Shown here one piece after another: positions 17,908 to 26,439 of a stretch of DNA of 64,000 bases. The position numbers were made by a program, and so were the translations under genes. Below the pieces are notes generated by a model. That model was given only the letters and a program-made list of their open reading frames with translations, had not been told where the DNA came from and searched no databases. The DNA comes from Actinorugispora endophytica (GTDB taxonomy: Bacteria > Actinomycetota > Actinomycetes > Streptosporangiales > Streptosporangiaceae): NCBI RefSeq assembly GCF_004363075.1, contig NZ_SNYN01000008.1:62001-126000 (forward strand), read 5' to 3'. The stretch's first letter is position 1. Each line of letters opens with the position of its first letter.

Positions 17908-18152
17908 GTCACGGACACCCGGCGGGGACGCGCGGGCCTCCGGCCGCGCTCGCCGTCGCCGCCCGCCGTGCGCACCGCCGGGTCCGCTGAGGGTGATGCC
18001 GTGCTCGCTGACGCGGCGCGCGCGGCCGCCTCCCCACAGCGTCGAGCACGTCCACGCCCACGCCCCCGGGGCCGTATTGCCGGAACAGCAATTTTCCGTG
18101 CCAAAAGATAGAGGTTCCGTTGAGACTGGGCGCACCCGACAGAAGGAGCCCC

Positions 18153-19235
18153 ATGAGCACCAACGAAGCGGCCGCGTTCTGGGACGGCGTCCACGCCCCC
18201 CGACCGGCGACCACCCCGCGGCCGTCCCCGCGCGGCACCCTTCTCCCCGCGCGGGCGGGGGTCAACATCGTGCTCACCCTCCTGCTCCTGATCGGCGCCG
18301 CGGCCTGCGCCACGTCGGCCCCCGAGGAGGACGCTCCCCCCTACGCGGCCGCCACCCGGGGCGACCCCGAGTTCGAGGGCGCCTTCCGGCACGAGTTCGC
18401 CGACGTCGACGGAGTCCGCATGCACTACGTGACCGGCGGCAGCGGCACGCCGTTGGTGCTGGTCCACGGCTGGCCGCAGACCTGGTTCGGCTGGTGGTCG
18501 ATCATGCCGGAACTCGCCGAGCACCACACCGTCTACGCCGTGGACCTCCCCGGGCTGGGTGACAGCACCGGTTCGCCGACCGGTTACGACAAAGCCACCC
18601 TGGCCCGGTACGTGCACGCCCTGATCGCCGATGAGCTCGGGGTGGACGACGCCAACGTCATCGGGCACGACCTCGGAGCCGCGGTGGCCTTCCAGTACGC
18701 CAGCCAGTTCCCCGACGACACCGAGCGCCTCGGCTACCTCGACCTGCCGCTCCCCGGGCCCGGGATCGACGCGTCCGCGTACCGCTCGATGAGCTGGCAC
18801 ATCGCCTTCCACTCCCAGCCCGAGGTCCCCGAGGCCGTGGTCGGCGACGACGTCCGCGACTACCTGGCGCTGTTCTACCCCCAGGTCTCCTTCAACGGAA
18901 CGGCGTTCGGGGGCACTTCGGACCAGTCCCCGTTCACCGACGCCGAGATCGACGAGTACGCACGGACCTACGCCAGGCCCGAGGCCCTCACCGGCGGTTT
19001 CGAGCTCTACCGCACCCTCGACGAGGACGTCCGCGACACCGTGGAAGCGGAACCGGTCGACACCCCGGCCCTGGTCATGACCGCCCAGGGACAACTCGAC
19101 CCGGTCCGAGCCACCGTGGACACGCGCATGACCGACATCGTGCGCGCGGTGGAGGTGCCGGGCGCGGGGCACTGGCTCGTCGAGGAGAACCCCGAGTTCG
19201 TCACCGCGGAGTTGCTCCGCTTCCTCGACGGATGA
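18153..19235 (+). CDS. Alpha/beta hydrolase, epoxide-hydrolase-like, N-terminally anchored
   Basis: A 360-residue alpha/beta hydrolase. The start at 18153 follows AAGGAG with correct spacing. Residues 1-37 are a polar lead, 38-52 a hydrophobic helix ending GAAACATSAPEED, so it is probably exported and membrane-anchored; the Cys at 52 is a weak lipobox since position -3 is Ala. The hydrolase domain has the oxyanion motif VHGWPQTWFGWW, the nucleophile elbow IGHDLGAAVAFQ with Asp173 as nucleophile, and the catalytic His340 in GAGHWLVEENP. An Asp nucleophile in HDLG points to epoxide hydrolases or haloalkane dehalogenases and away from esterases. Substrate unknown. From the stop to the next gene at 19530 I see nothing. 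Confidence 0.85.
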   Translation: MSTNEAAAFWDGVHAPRPATTPRPSPRGTLLPARAGVNIVLTLLLLIGAAACATSAPEEDAPPYAAATRGDPEFEGAFRHEFADVDGVRMHYVTGGSGTPLVLVHGWPQTWFGWWSIMPELAEHHTVYAVDLPGLGDSTGSPTGYDKATLARYVHALIADELGVDDANVIGHDLGAAVAFQYASQFPDDTERLGYLDLPLPGPGIDASAYRSMSWHIAFHSQPEVPEAVVGDDVRDYLALFYPQVSFNGTAFGGTSDQSPFTDAEIDEYARTYARPEALTGGFELYRTLDEDVRDTVEAEPVDTPALVMTAQGQLDPVRATVDTRMTDIVRAVEVPGAGHWLVEENPEFVTAELLRFLDG

Positions 19236-19529
19236 CCCGGCCCCGGGAGCGGCGCGGGGGCGGCACCGCTCGAACGGTCGGGGCGCGCTGCCCCTCGCGG
19301 GGCGCCTCGGTGCTCGTGGAGGAGCGGGGCAGGCGCGGGACCGGCCCGGGTCGCGGTCGGGTCCGCAGGGGAGGGCCGGCTGTCCGTGCCGGTGGACGAA
19401 GTTCCCGTACCGCTCGTCCTGGCCACCGTCACGGTCACGGCGGGGTGGGGGAACCGGCCCTTCACCGCACCGGCGCACTCGGTCGGGAGGCCTCCGCGCG
19501 CGCCGGGCCGCTTCCCCGGTGCTCCGGGG

Positions 19530-21239
19530 TCAGCTCTCGGCGGTGTACCCGATGTCGGCGTAGTCCAGTGTGCCGAAGCCGGGGGCGCCCGCGTTGGCCA
19601 GGGTCCCCCGGACGGCGAAGAGCTGGGGGCGCTGGTAGAGGGGGAGGGTGTGGCCCGCCTCCCACAGCAGGCGGTCGGCCTCGTTGATCCGCTCGGCCGC
19701 GGCGCCGTCGTCCCGCGGCTCCAGCGCCGCGGCCAGCGCCTCGTCGATCCGGTCCGAGCCGATCCGCCCGACGTTGGAGCGCCACTGCGGCTCCCCGTCG
19801 GGGCCGGCCACCGCGTCGGACCACTGGTACAGGAACTCCGACACGGGGAAGCCCGAACCGGAGTTGACGAAGGCGACCAGGTCGTAGTTGCCGGGCAGCA
19901 CGTAGTTCCCGAAGAGCTGGTCCCCGGGGACGCCCTCGATCTCGACGTCGAAGCCGATCTCGCCGAGCATCGCCTGCACCAGTTCGGCCTCGCTCCGGGC
20001 CGGGGCGAAGCCCTGCGGGACCACGAAGCGCAGCCTCAGGGGCTCGCCGTCCCTGGTGCGGACCCCGCCGTCCTCCCCGGCCGTCCAGCCCGCCTCCTCC
20101 AGCAGCCGCGCGGCCCGCTCGGGGTCGTACTCGCCCCACTCCCCGCTGTTGTCGGCGTACCCCGGCTGGTTGGGCATCAGGAAGCGGTTGCCGACCACCG
20201 ACGGCGGCCAGTCGACGGAGCTGAACGCCGACTCGGCGAGGGCCGAGCGGTCGATACCGAGGAAGACCGCGTGCCGCACGTCAACGTCGTCGAGCACCGG
20301 GCTCTGGCCGTTGAGGGTGATGTGCCGGTAGTCGGGGGCGAGGGCGGTGCGGATCTCGCCGTCGGAGGCGTCTCGGACCCGCTCGTAGGAGCCCGAGTCG
20401 ACGGGGAGCGCGTACAGGTCGATGCCGCCGTCCAGGAAGGCCGCGTCCAGCGCGTCGGGGGCCAGCGAGCGGAAGACGATCCGGTCGAGCTTCGCGGGAT
20501 CGCCCCACCAGTCGCCGTCGCGGCGCAGGGTGACGCTCTGGGCGGTGCGGTCGATCTCCCCGGTCTCGAACGGGCCCGCGGTGGCCGGGATCGCGTCCAG
20601 GTAGCCCTCGTTGAACGCCTCGGGGCTCTCGGTGTACTCCTCCGGCAGCAGGGGCGAGAACAGCGACCGGTAGTCGGCGAAGGGCTCGGCGAAGGTGATG
20701 ACCACCTGGTACTCGTCCTCGCCCGCGCGCACCCGCTCGATGCGGTCGTAGCCGACCGTGCCGAGGACCTGGTAGTCGGGGTCGGCTCCGGACAGCGCCT
20801 CGGCCATGGACGCGTAGTCGCGCCAGGTGACGGGGTCCCCGGTGGACCACCGGGCCTCGGGGTTGAGGGTGAGCGTGACGACCTGCCGCGGCTCGGTGTC
20901 GACCTCGACGTCCGTCACGTAGTCGGGGTCGGGGTGCGCCTGCCCCTCGGAGTCGGTGCTGAACGGCGCTGGCAGCAGCCCGCGCAGGACGGTGTCGACG
21001 GTGCCCAGGTTCCCGGCCGCGTGGTGCGGGTTCCACTGGGTGGGGAACTCGTTGATGCCCCAGCGCAGCGTCCCGCCGTCGGCGAGCAGGGCACGGTCCA
21101 CGGCGTTGATCGAGGCCGAGGGCAGTTCGTCCGGGGACGGCGGCCGCCCCGGCTCTCCCGTCCCGCAGCCCGCCAGTGCGGTGGCGAGGGCCAGCAGGGC
21201 CGCCCCCACCGGAAGCACGCGCCGTTTCCCTAATCGCAC
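19530..21239 (-). CDS. Family-5 (peptide/nickel type) ABC substrate-binding lipoprotein
   Basis: A 569-residue extracellular solute-binding protein of the DppA/OppA class. I use the GTG at 21239: it gives a basic start, a hydrophobic signal and the lipobox LAGC with Cys25. The longer frame to 21422 adds residues unlike a signal. Family landmarks are GGTLRWGINEFPTQWNPHH, the DPDYVTDVEV region, VTLTLNPEARWSTGDPVTW, AGPFETGEI, WWGDPAKLDRIVFR, and DVRHAVFLGIDRSALAES. It probably binds oligopeptides at the outer face of the membrane. A single permease lies 167 bases upstream on the same strand; no second permease or ATPase gene is nearby, so partners must be elsewhere. Confidence 0.9.
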   Translation of the reverse strand: MRLGKRRVLPVGAALLALATALAGCGTGEPGRPPSPDELPSASINAVDRALLADGGTLRWGINEFPTQWNPHHAAGNLGTVDTVLRGLLPAPFSTDSEGQAHPDPDYVTDVEVDTEPRQVVTLTLNPEARWSTGDPVTWRDYASMAEALSGADPDYQVLGTVGYDRIERVRAGEDEYQVVITFAEPFADYRSLFSPLLPEEYTESPEAFNEGYLDAIPATAGPFETGEIDRTAQSVTLRRDGDWWGDPAKLDRIVFRSLAPDALDAAFLDGGIDLYALPVDSGSYERVRDASDGEIRTALAPDYRHITLNGQSPVLDDVDVRHAVFLGIDRSALAESAFSSVDWPPSVVGNRFLMPNQPGYADNSGEWGEYDPERAARLLEEAGWTAGEDGGVRTRDGEPLRLRFVVPQGFAPARSEAELVQAMLGEIGFDVEIEGVPGDQLFGNYVLPGNYDLVAFVNSGSGFPVSEFLYQWSDAVAGPDGEPQWRSNVGRIGSDRIDEALAAALEPRDDGAAAERINEADRLLWEAGHTLPLYQRPQLFAVRGTLANAGAPGFGTLDYADIGYTAES

Positions 21240-21405
21240 CTGTCCCCCAAACGTCCTGGCTCCGGAGCGGTGAGAGGCCCCGCGTTCGCGGGTGTCGCCA
21301 CCGGATCGACGCGCTCTGACCGACCCAACGAAAGGCACCAATGGAACAATTGGGAAATAATACTTGCTTCGGGTACGGAGGAGGAGTCCCCGCCCCCGAC
21401 ACTTC

Positions 21406-22389
21406 TCACGCCGTGCGGACACGGGGATCCAGCAGGAAGCTCACGGTGTCGACGAGGAACCCCGCCGCGATCACGCACGCCGCGCCGAAGCAGCAGACCG
21501 CCGCCACCGCGTTGACGTCCCCCTGGCCGACCGAGTCCAGCAGGTACTCCCCCGCCCCGTGCCAGCCGAACACCTTCTCGGTGAAGACCGCGCTGGTCAG
21601 CAGCAGTGCCAGGGAGTACCCGAAGTAGGCGACCGCCGGGGCGAGCGCGGTGCGCAGCGCGTGCCGCACGAGCGCCCTCCTCCGGGTCAGCCCCTTCGCC
21701 CGCGCCGTGCGCACGTAGTCCGCGTCGACCTGGTCGGCCATGAGGTTGCGCTGGTAGCGGCTGTACAGGGCGATCTGCGGCAGCGCCACGGTCAGGGTCG
21801 GCAGGACCAGGTGGCGCGACCGGTCCAGCAGCCACGCCCCCGCCCCGCCCTCCAGGCCGGGGGTGTACTCGCCCGTGGCCCGCAGCAGCTCCACACCCGT
21901 CCCCTGGTTCACCCACAGCGCCGCGTTCTGCAGCGACACCGCGACGACCACCACCGGAACCGATATCAACACGAAGGACACCGCGGTGGCGGCCCGGTCC
22001 GCCGGGCCGTGCCTGCGGCTGCCCGCCCAGGCCCCCAGCAGCACCCCGCCGACGCAGCCGACCACCGCCCCGGGCAGCAGCAGGCGGACGCTGACCCCGA
22101 TCCGCCGTCCCAGCTCCTCGGTGACCGGGGCGCCGTCCCAGGTCCGGCCGAAGTCGCCGGTCGCCACGCCGGAGACCCAGACCGCGTAGCGCTGGGCCAG
22201 CGGTGTGGCGTCGTTGAGGTTGTACGCGTCGAGCGCGGCGTCGACCACCTCGGCCGGCGGGGGCGGGCGCCTCCCCTCGTAGTTCGCGCGCGGGTTCAGC
22301 GCCCCGGCGGCGAGCAGGTAGGCGCAGCTCGCCGCCACGAACAGCAGCAGCAGGCGGCCCGCAAGCCGACGCAGCAGGAAACGGGCCAC
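21406..22389 (-). CDS. DppB/OppB-type ABC transporter permease
   Basis: A 327-residue inner-membrane permease. The N-terminus RFLLRRLAGRLLLLFVAASC is the usual DppB amphipathic start and first helix. Helices follow at about 100-130, 138-165, 205-235 and 285-320. The coupling loop toward the ATPase is ADYVRTARAKGLTRRRALVRH, the EAA-type motif of this family. The frame is open far upstream inside dapF, so the start is chosen by GGAG at 22395-22398: GTG at 22389, or 22392. It starts about 35 bases after the dapF stop, so cotranscription is likely. The usual DppC, DppD and DppF partners are absent. Confidence 0.88.
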   Translation of the reverse strand: MARFLLRRLAGRLLLLFVAASCAYLLAAGALNPRANYEGRRPPPPAEVVDAALDAYNLNDATPLAQRYAVWVSGVATGDFGRTWDGAPVTEELGRRIGVSVRLLLPGAVVGCVGGVLLGAWAGSRRHGPADRAATAVSFVLISVPVVVVAVSLQNAALWVNQGTGVELLRATGEYTPGLEGGAGAWLLDRSRHLVLPTLTVALPQIALYSRYQRNLMADQVDADYVRTARAKGLTRRRALVRHALRTALAPAVAYFGYSLALLLTSAVFTEKVFGWHGAGEYLLDSVGQGDVNAVAAVCCFGAACVIAAGFLVDTVSFLLDPRVRTA

Positions 22390-22424
22390 CACGGCTCCAT
22401 CACGGCTAGAGCGGGTCTCGCGGA

Positions 22425-23252
22425 TCAGACGGGCAGGAGGAGTTCGCCTTCGGCGACGATCACGGCGGGGCCGCGCAGCCGGGCCGCGCCCGCCGCCAGG
22501 AGCACCGTGCACACCCCTCCGGGGACGCGCACCGTCCACTCGGCGTCCGCCCCCGGGGCGGTGGCCGCCGCGGCCGCGGCCACGATCCCGGTCCCGCACG
22601 AGCGGGTCTCGGCCGCGCCGCGCTCGTACACGCGCATCTCCAGCACACCGGGCTCGACCTCGCGGAACACCTCGACGTTGGCTCCGGCGGGGAACTCCTC
22701 GGGGTCCAGCACCGGGGCGCGGTCCAGGTCGACCTCCGCGACGGGCCGCTCCACCCGGCAGGCCAGGTGCGGGTTGCCCACCGAGATCCGCTCGCCGCGC
22801 ACGGCCCCGTCCGCCAGCAGCGCGCCGCCCGGACCCAGGACGCGCACCGGGCCCATGTCCACGGTGACGTCCCCGTCGTCCTCGACCGTCACCCGGCGCG
22901 CGCCCGCGCGGGTGCCCACCTCGAACACCCCGTCCGCCAGGAGGCCCGCGTGCAGCAGGTAGCGGGCGAACACCCGGACCCCGTTGCCGCACATCTCGGC
23001 GACGCTGCCGTCGGCGTTGCGGTAGTCCATGAACCACTCGCAGCCCAGCGACGAGGCCGCCGCGCCGTCCAGCCGCTCGTCCAGCGCCTTGGTGCGCACG
23101 ACCCTGAGGACGCCGTCCGCGCCCAGTCCCGCGCGCCGGTCGCACAGCGCGGCGACGGCGGACGCGGTGAGCTCCAGCGCGCCGTCCGGATCGGGGAGGA
23201 TCACGAAGTCGTTCTCGGTGCCATGACCTTTGGCGAAGCGCATGCTGCTCAT
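22425..23252 (-). CDS. dapF: Diaminopimelate epimerase
   Basis: A 275-residue enzyme converting LL- to meso-diaminopimelate for lysine and peptidoglycan synthesis, in the cytosol. The two catalytic Cys lie in AEMCGNGVRVFARY (Cys88) and TRSCGTG (Cys219). The N-terminus has KGHGTENDFVILPDPDG, the actinobacterial variant. An ATG at 23243 is an alternative start that would remove three residues. A short open frame ends one base before the dapF ATG (TAG-G-ATG), suggesting translational coupling. Downstream on the same strand is an oligopeptide-type permease, and divergently lies miaA, the arrangement familiar from Streptomyces. Confidence 0.97.
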   Translation of the reverse strand: MSSMRFAKGHGTENDFVILPDPDGALELTASAVAALCDRRAGLGADGVLRVVRTKALDERLDGAAASSLGCEWFMDYRNADGSVAEMCGNGVRVFARYLLHAGLLADGVFEVGTRAGARRVTVEDDGDVTVDMGPVRVLGPGGALLADGAVRGERISVGNPHLACRVERPVAEVDLDRAPVLDPEEFPAGANVEVFREVEPGVLEMRVYERGAAETRSCGTGIVAAAAAATAPGADAEWTVRVPGGVCTVLLAAGAARLRGPAVIVAEGELLLPV

Positions 23253-23253
23253 C

Positions 23254-23421
23254 CTAGATCGTTGGTGTGGAACCGCCGTCCGGTCGGGGACGGCGGTCCG
23301 GCCGGGCCGTTCCGCCGGCGCGGGGCCCGCGCGGCGACGCCCCGCGGCCCTGGGCGGTCACCCGTGGCCGAGGGGACCACTCGACCGCCCCGAAGCCCTC
23401 GACCAGGTGATATTCCCACAT
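23254..23421 (-). CDS. Possible 55-residue coupled small protein before dapF
   Basis: This frame starts MWEYHLVEGFGAVEWSPRPR and ends in an Arg/Pro/Gly-rich tail; its TAG stop lies one base before the dapF ATG. It has high GC3 and starts like some DUF4177 proteins (MWEY), but it is too short to assign. The spacing would couple its translation to dapF. It may also be chance, since the miaA-dapF spacer is only 245 bases. Confidence 0.35.
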   Translation of the reverse strand: MWEYHLVEGFGAVEWSPRPRVTAQGRGASPRGPRAGGTARPDRRPRPDGGSTPTI

Positions 23422-23497
23422 CGCGGCCCCGAACGGGTTTCCCCGGGCCGTCGGCCGGACGGCCGGCGGAGCGTCGGGGCACTGCCACACTGGGAAG

Positions 23498-24421
23498 ATG
23501 AGCACAGTGATCGCGGTCGTCGGGGCGACCGCAGCGGGAAAATCCGACCTGAGCGTCGGGCTGGCACTGCGACTGGGCGCCCACGGCTCCCCCGCGGAGA
23601 TCGTCAACGCCGACTCCATGCAGCTGTACCGGGGCATGGACATCGGCACGGCCAAGCTCACCGTGCCCGAGCGGCGCGGCGTCCCGCACCACCTGCTCGA
23701 CGTCTGGGACGTCACCCAGGCCGCGAACGTGGCCGACTACCAGCGGATGTCCCGCGCGCTCATCGACGAGCTGCGCGCCCTCGGGCGCGTCCCGGTCCTG
23801 GTCGGAGGGTCGGGCCTGTACCTGCGCGGCGCACTGGACGAACTGGACTTCCCCGGCACCGACCCGGCCGTGCGCGCCCGGCTGGAGGCCGAACTCGCCG
23901 CGCAGGGCCCGCTCGCGCTGCACGCCCGGCTCGCCCGGCTCGACCCCGCCGCGGGCGAGGCCGTCCTGCCCACCAACGGGCGCCGCGTCGTGCGCGCGCT
24001 GGAGGTCATCGAACTCACCGGCGGGCCGTTCGCCGCCACCATGCCCGAGCACGTCTCGCGCTACCCGTGCGCGCAGATCGGGCTGGCCGTGCCGCGCCCC
24101 GAACTGGACGCGCGGATCGAACTGCGGGTGGCGCGGATGTGGGAGGCGGGCCTGGTGGACGAGGTCCGCGCGCTGGAGAAGGCCGGGCTCCGCGAGGGCT
24201 TCACCGCCTCCCGCGCCCTCGGCTACGCCCAGGTGCTGCGTTTCCTGGCCGGGGAGTGCTCCGAGGCCGAGGCCCGGGAGGAGACCGTGCGGGCCACCCG
24301 CCGCTTCGCCCGCCGCCAGGAGTCCTGGTTCCGCCGCGACCCGCGCGTGCACTGGCTTCCCCACGACGCCCCCGACCTGCTCGACCGAGCGTTCGCCCTG
24401 GCCACTGGGCCTGTCGGGTAG
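23498..24421 (+). CDS. miaA: tRNA dimethylallyltransferase
   Basis: A 307-residue enzyme that adds a dimethylallyl group to A37 of tRNAs reading codons that start with U. The P-loop is GATAAGKSDLS near residues 9-19. Other signatures are VNADSMQLYRGMDIGTAK, HHLLDVWDV, PVLVGGSGLYLRG and the C-terminal RRFARRQESWFRRDPRVHWL. Length is normal. MiaB, encoded 4.8 kb away at 27763-29256, then methylthiolates the same base, so the window carries both steps. The ATG at 23498 is directly preceded by GGGAAG. It diverges from dapF. Confidence 0.97.
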   Translation: MSTVIAVVGATAAGKSDLSVGLALRLGAHGSPAEIVNADSMQLYRGMDIGTAKLTVPERRGVPHHLLDVWDVTQAANVADYQRMSRALIDELRALGRVPVLVGGSGLYLRGALDELDFPGTDPAVRARLEAELAAQGPLALHARLARLDPAAGEAVLPTNGRRVVRALEVIELTGGPFAATMPEHVSRYPCAQIGLAVPRPELDARIELRVARMWEAGLVDEVRALEKAGLREGFTASRALGYAQVLRFLAGECSEAEAREETVRATRRFARRQESWFRRDPRVHWLPHDAPDLLDRAFALATGPVG

Positions 24422-24487
24422 AAGAATCTCCTCCCCTTTTACCGAAACCCCCCGGTGGCGTCCTCGAACGCGCGTACGATCCGCTGT

Positions 24488-25246
24488 ATGAGCGAGATCA
24501 CCGCGTACCCGCCGGGCGCACCGGCCTGGTTCGACATGACCGTGCCCGACCTCGGTTCCGCCCAGCGCTTCTACTCGACGCTGCTGGGCTGGGAGTTCGA
24601 CGAGGGCCCCTACTCCCTGGCGGGGATCGGCGGCAGGCGGGTCGCCGGGCTCGCCGAGCCCTGGGGCGACGCCCCACCACCCGAGCAGTCCAACTGGACG
24701 GTGTACCTGTCCACCAACGACATCGACGCGACCCTCGCCGCGGTCCGCGAGGCGGGCGGAAGCGTGGTCTCCGGGCGCGGCGACATGCCGGGGATCGGGT
24801 CGATGGCGATCATCCGCGAGCCCACCGGCACGGTCTGCGCCCTCTGGCAGGGCGACGGCCTCCCGGGCACCGAGGCCTCGGGCGTCCCGGGGGCGCCTGT
24901 CTGGTCCGAGGTGACCAGCACGGACACCGCGGCGGCCACGGACTTCCTCGTCTCGGTCTTCGGCTACGAGACCGAACGCACCCTGGGGTTCGACTACGTC
25001 ACCCTGTACAGCGGCGGCGAGCCGGTGTGCGGCGTCTACGGCGGCTCCGACGGGCGCGTCCACCGGGGGCACGGCGCGTGGCTGCCGTACTTCGCGGTCC
25101 GGAACGCCGACGCGGCGGGCGAGCTGGCCGAACGCGAGGGCGGCAAGATCCTGCGCGGCGCGGAGAACTCCCCCTACGGCCGGTGGGCGATGCTCGCCGA
25201 CCCCGTGGGCGCCCACTTCGCGGTGGTCGGGTCCGCCGACCGCTAG
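24488..25246 (+). CDS. VOC-superfamily (glyoxalase-like) two-domain protein
   Basis: A 252-residue protein made of two repeated beta-alpha-beta-beta-beta modules of the vicinal-oxygen-chelate fold. Module 1 (about 10-115) begins PAWFDMTVPDLGSAQRFYST and ends IIREPTGTVCALWQ; module 2 (about 130-250) begins PVWSEVTSTDTAAATDFLVS and ends MLADPVGAHFAVV. This layout resembles the hydroxylase-like proteins of actinomycetes such as mycobacterial CFP30B. Substrate and activity are unknown. The ATG at 24488 lacks a ribosome-binding site; TACGAT at 24475-24480 could be a -10 element giving a leaderless transcript. It lies 66 bases after miaA and converges with the next gene across a perfect 36-bp palindrome. 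Confidence 0.88.
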   Translation: MSEITAYPPGAPAWFDMTVPDLGSAQRFYSTLLGWEFDEGPYSLAGIGGRRVAGLAEPWGDAPPPEQSNWTVYLSTNDIDATLAAVREAGGSVVSGRGDMPGIGSMAIIREPTGTVCALWQGDGLPGTEASGVPGAPVWSEVTSTDTAAATDFLVSVFGYETERTLGFDYVTLYSGGEPVCGVYGGSDGRVHRGHGAWLPYFAVRNADAAGELAEREGGKILRGAENSPYGRWAMLADPVGAHFAVVGSADR

Positions 25247-25253
25247 CAGAGCC

Positions 25254-25332
25254 CGCCCCTGTCGATGTCCTGACGCCACCGCCCTGAAATCCGTGGTTTC
25301 AGGGCGGTGGCGTCAGGACATCGACAGGGGCG
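25254..25332. repeat. Perfect 36-bp inverted repeat, likely bidirectional terminator
   Basis: Bases 25254-25289 and 25297-25332 are exact reverse complements over 36 bases with a 7-base loop (TCCGTGG). The element fills nearly all the space between two convergent genes whose stops are at 25246 and 25340. Termination of both is likely; the perfect length is far beyond what termination needs. Confidence 0.9.
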
Positions 25333-25339
25333 CGGCGGG

Positions 25340-26026
25340 TCAGCGGGGGAGCCACCGCGCGACGAAGTAGCCGACCCCGTAGGGCGCTTCGTGGGCGAGG
25401 AGCTCTCCGGCGAGTCCGGCGCCGTCCGCGGCGCCCGCGAGGACCTGCCAGGCGGCGCGGCCCTCCGCCATCAGGTCGTCCGACAGCGCCGGGTCGAGTC
25501 CGGCGAGGGCGCGGACGTCGGCCCTCTCCAGGGCTTCGGCCAGCGCCTCGTCGTAGCCCGCCGCGCGCCCGTCCATCCGGCCGGGCGAGTTCGCCGCGCG
25601 CCGCGCGCTGCCGTCGCCCATCACCAGCAGGGCCACCCGGGGCGCCTCCTCGGCCAGGGCCGCCCCCAGCACCAGGCACTCCTCGGTCCTGGCGTCACCC
25701 GCGACCTCGGCGTAGGAGTGCGGAGCGGCGCCGCACCGCTCGGCCAGCCAGCGCCCCAGGGTCAGCGACAGCGGCAGCGTTCCCGGCCCCCGCCCCACCA
25801 CCACGTCGACGCCGTACCCGGCCAGGCTCCCCGCGGCTCCGGCCGGGTGGACCCGGGTCCGCCCGCCGCCGCCGACCACCGTGAGCCGGTCGGGGCGCGC
25901 GGCGGCCAGCGCGGCCACGGCGCGCTCGCAGGCCGCGCGCACGCGGGCGAGTTCGGCCGCGGCGCCACCGGCGACCCGGGGGACCAGCAGGGGCGGGTAG
26001 GGGCACACGGCGGCGGCGATCAGCAC
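25340..26026 (-). CDS. Class III extradiol-dioxygenase-like (LigB/MEMO fold) protein
   Basis: A 228-residue protein of the LigB/MEMO-like class found near miaA in many actinomycetes. It starts VLIAAAVCPYPPLLVPRVAG at a GTG at 26026. Landmarks are DRLTVVGGG, ALLVMGDGSARR with a Gly-Asp-Gly turn, and GVGYFVARWLPR at the C-terminus. The usual iron-binding His pair of real dioxygenases is not obvious: the HPAGAAGS His is one candidate and CPYPP replaces the typical HGxP-type motif. Catalysis is therefore unproven. The family has no settled function that I know of. From 26027 to 26439, ahead of the P450 gene, I see no supported gene or strong signal. Confidence 0.75.
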   Translation of the reverse strand: MLIAAAVCPYPPLLVPRVAGGAAAELARVRAACERAVAALAAARPDRLTVVGGGGRTRVHPAGAAGSLAGYGVDVVVGRGPGTLPLSLTLGRWLAERCGAAPHSYAEVAGDARTEECLVLGAALAEEAPRVALLVMGDGSARRAANSPGRMDGRAAGYDEALAEALERADVRALAGLDPALSDDLMAEGRAAWQVLAGAADGAGLAGELLAHEAPYGVGYFVARWLPR

Positions 26027-26439
26027 GTGTCGAGCGTATCGGGCGCACCGGTAAGCGCTTCGTACCGACTCCGCGACTGGCCGCCCGCCCCGCGCCGGGT
26101 CACCATGGCCGTGTGACCGAATCCCGGATCCGGCCACACGGTCGCACGGTCGCAACAGAAGGACGCGGCGTCCGTGGCCGTGTCCGCATCCGCCTCCCCG
26201 GCTTTCCCGGCACCGCGCGTCCTCGACGCCGCGGCCGGGCCCCGGTCGCCCGGGTCCACCGGCGAGCCATCGTGGACGAGGCCGCCCGGGCGCGGCCCGG
26301 ACGAACGCGCGGCGCCCCGGCGAGGTCCTGCCGACGCCGCGGCCCGGCCCGTCACCGGCCTCCACGAGCGGGCCGAGGAGCCGTCCCGCCAGGAGACGCG
26401 GCGCCAACCGAGGCAGTAGACACAGAGGGAGCAACGACG

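Noticed and set aside
26113-26439. Upstream extension of the P450 frame and an 81-residue frame at 26174
   Set aside because: No family similarity and no start signal, whereas 26440 has one.
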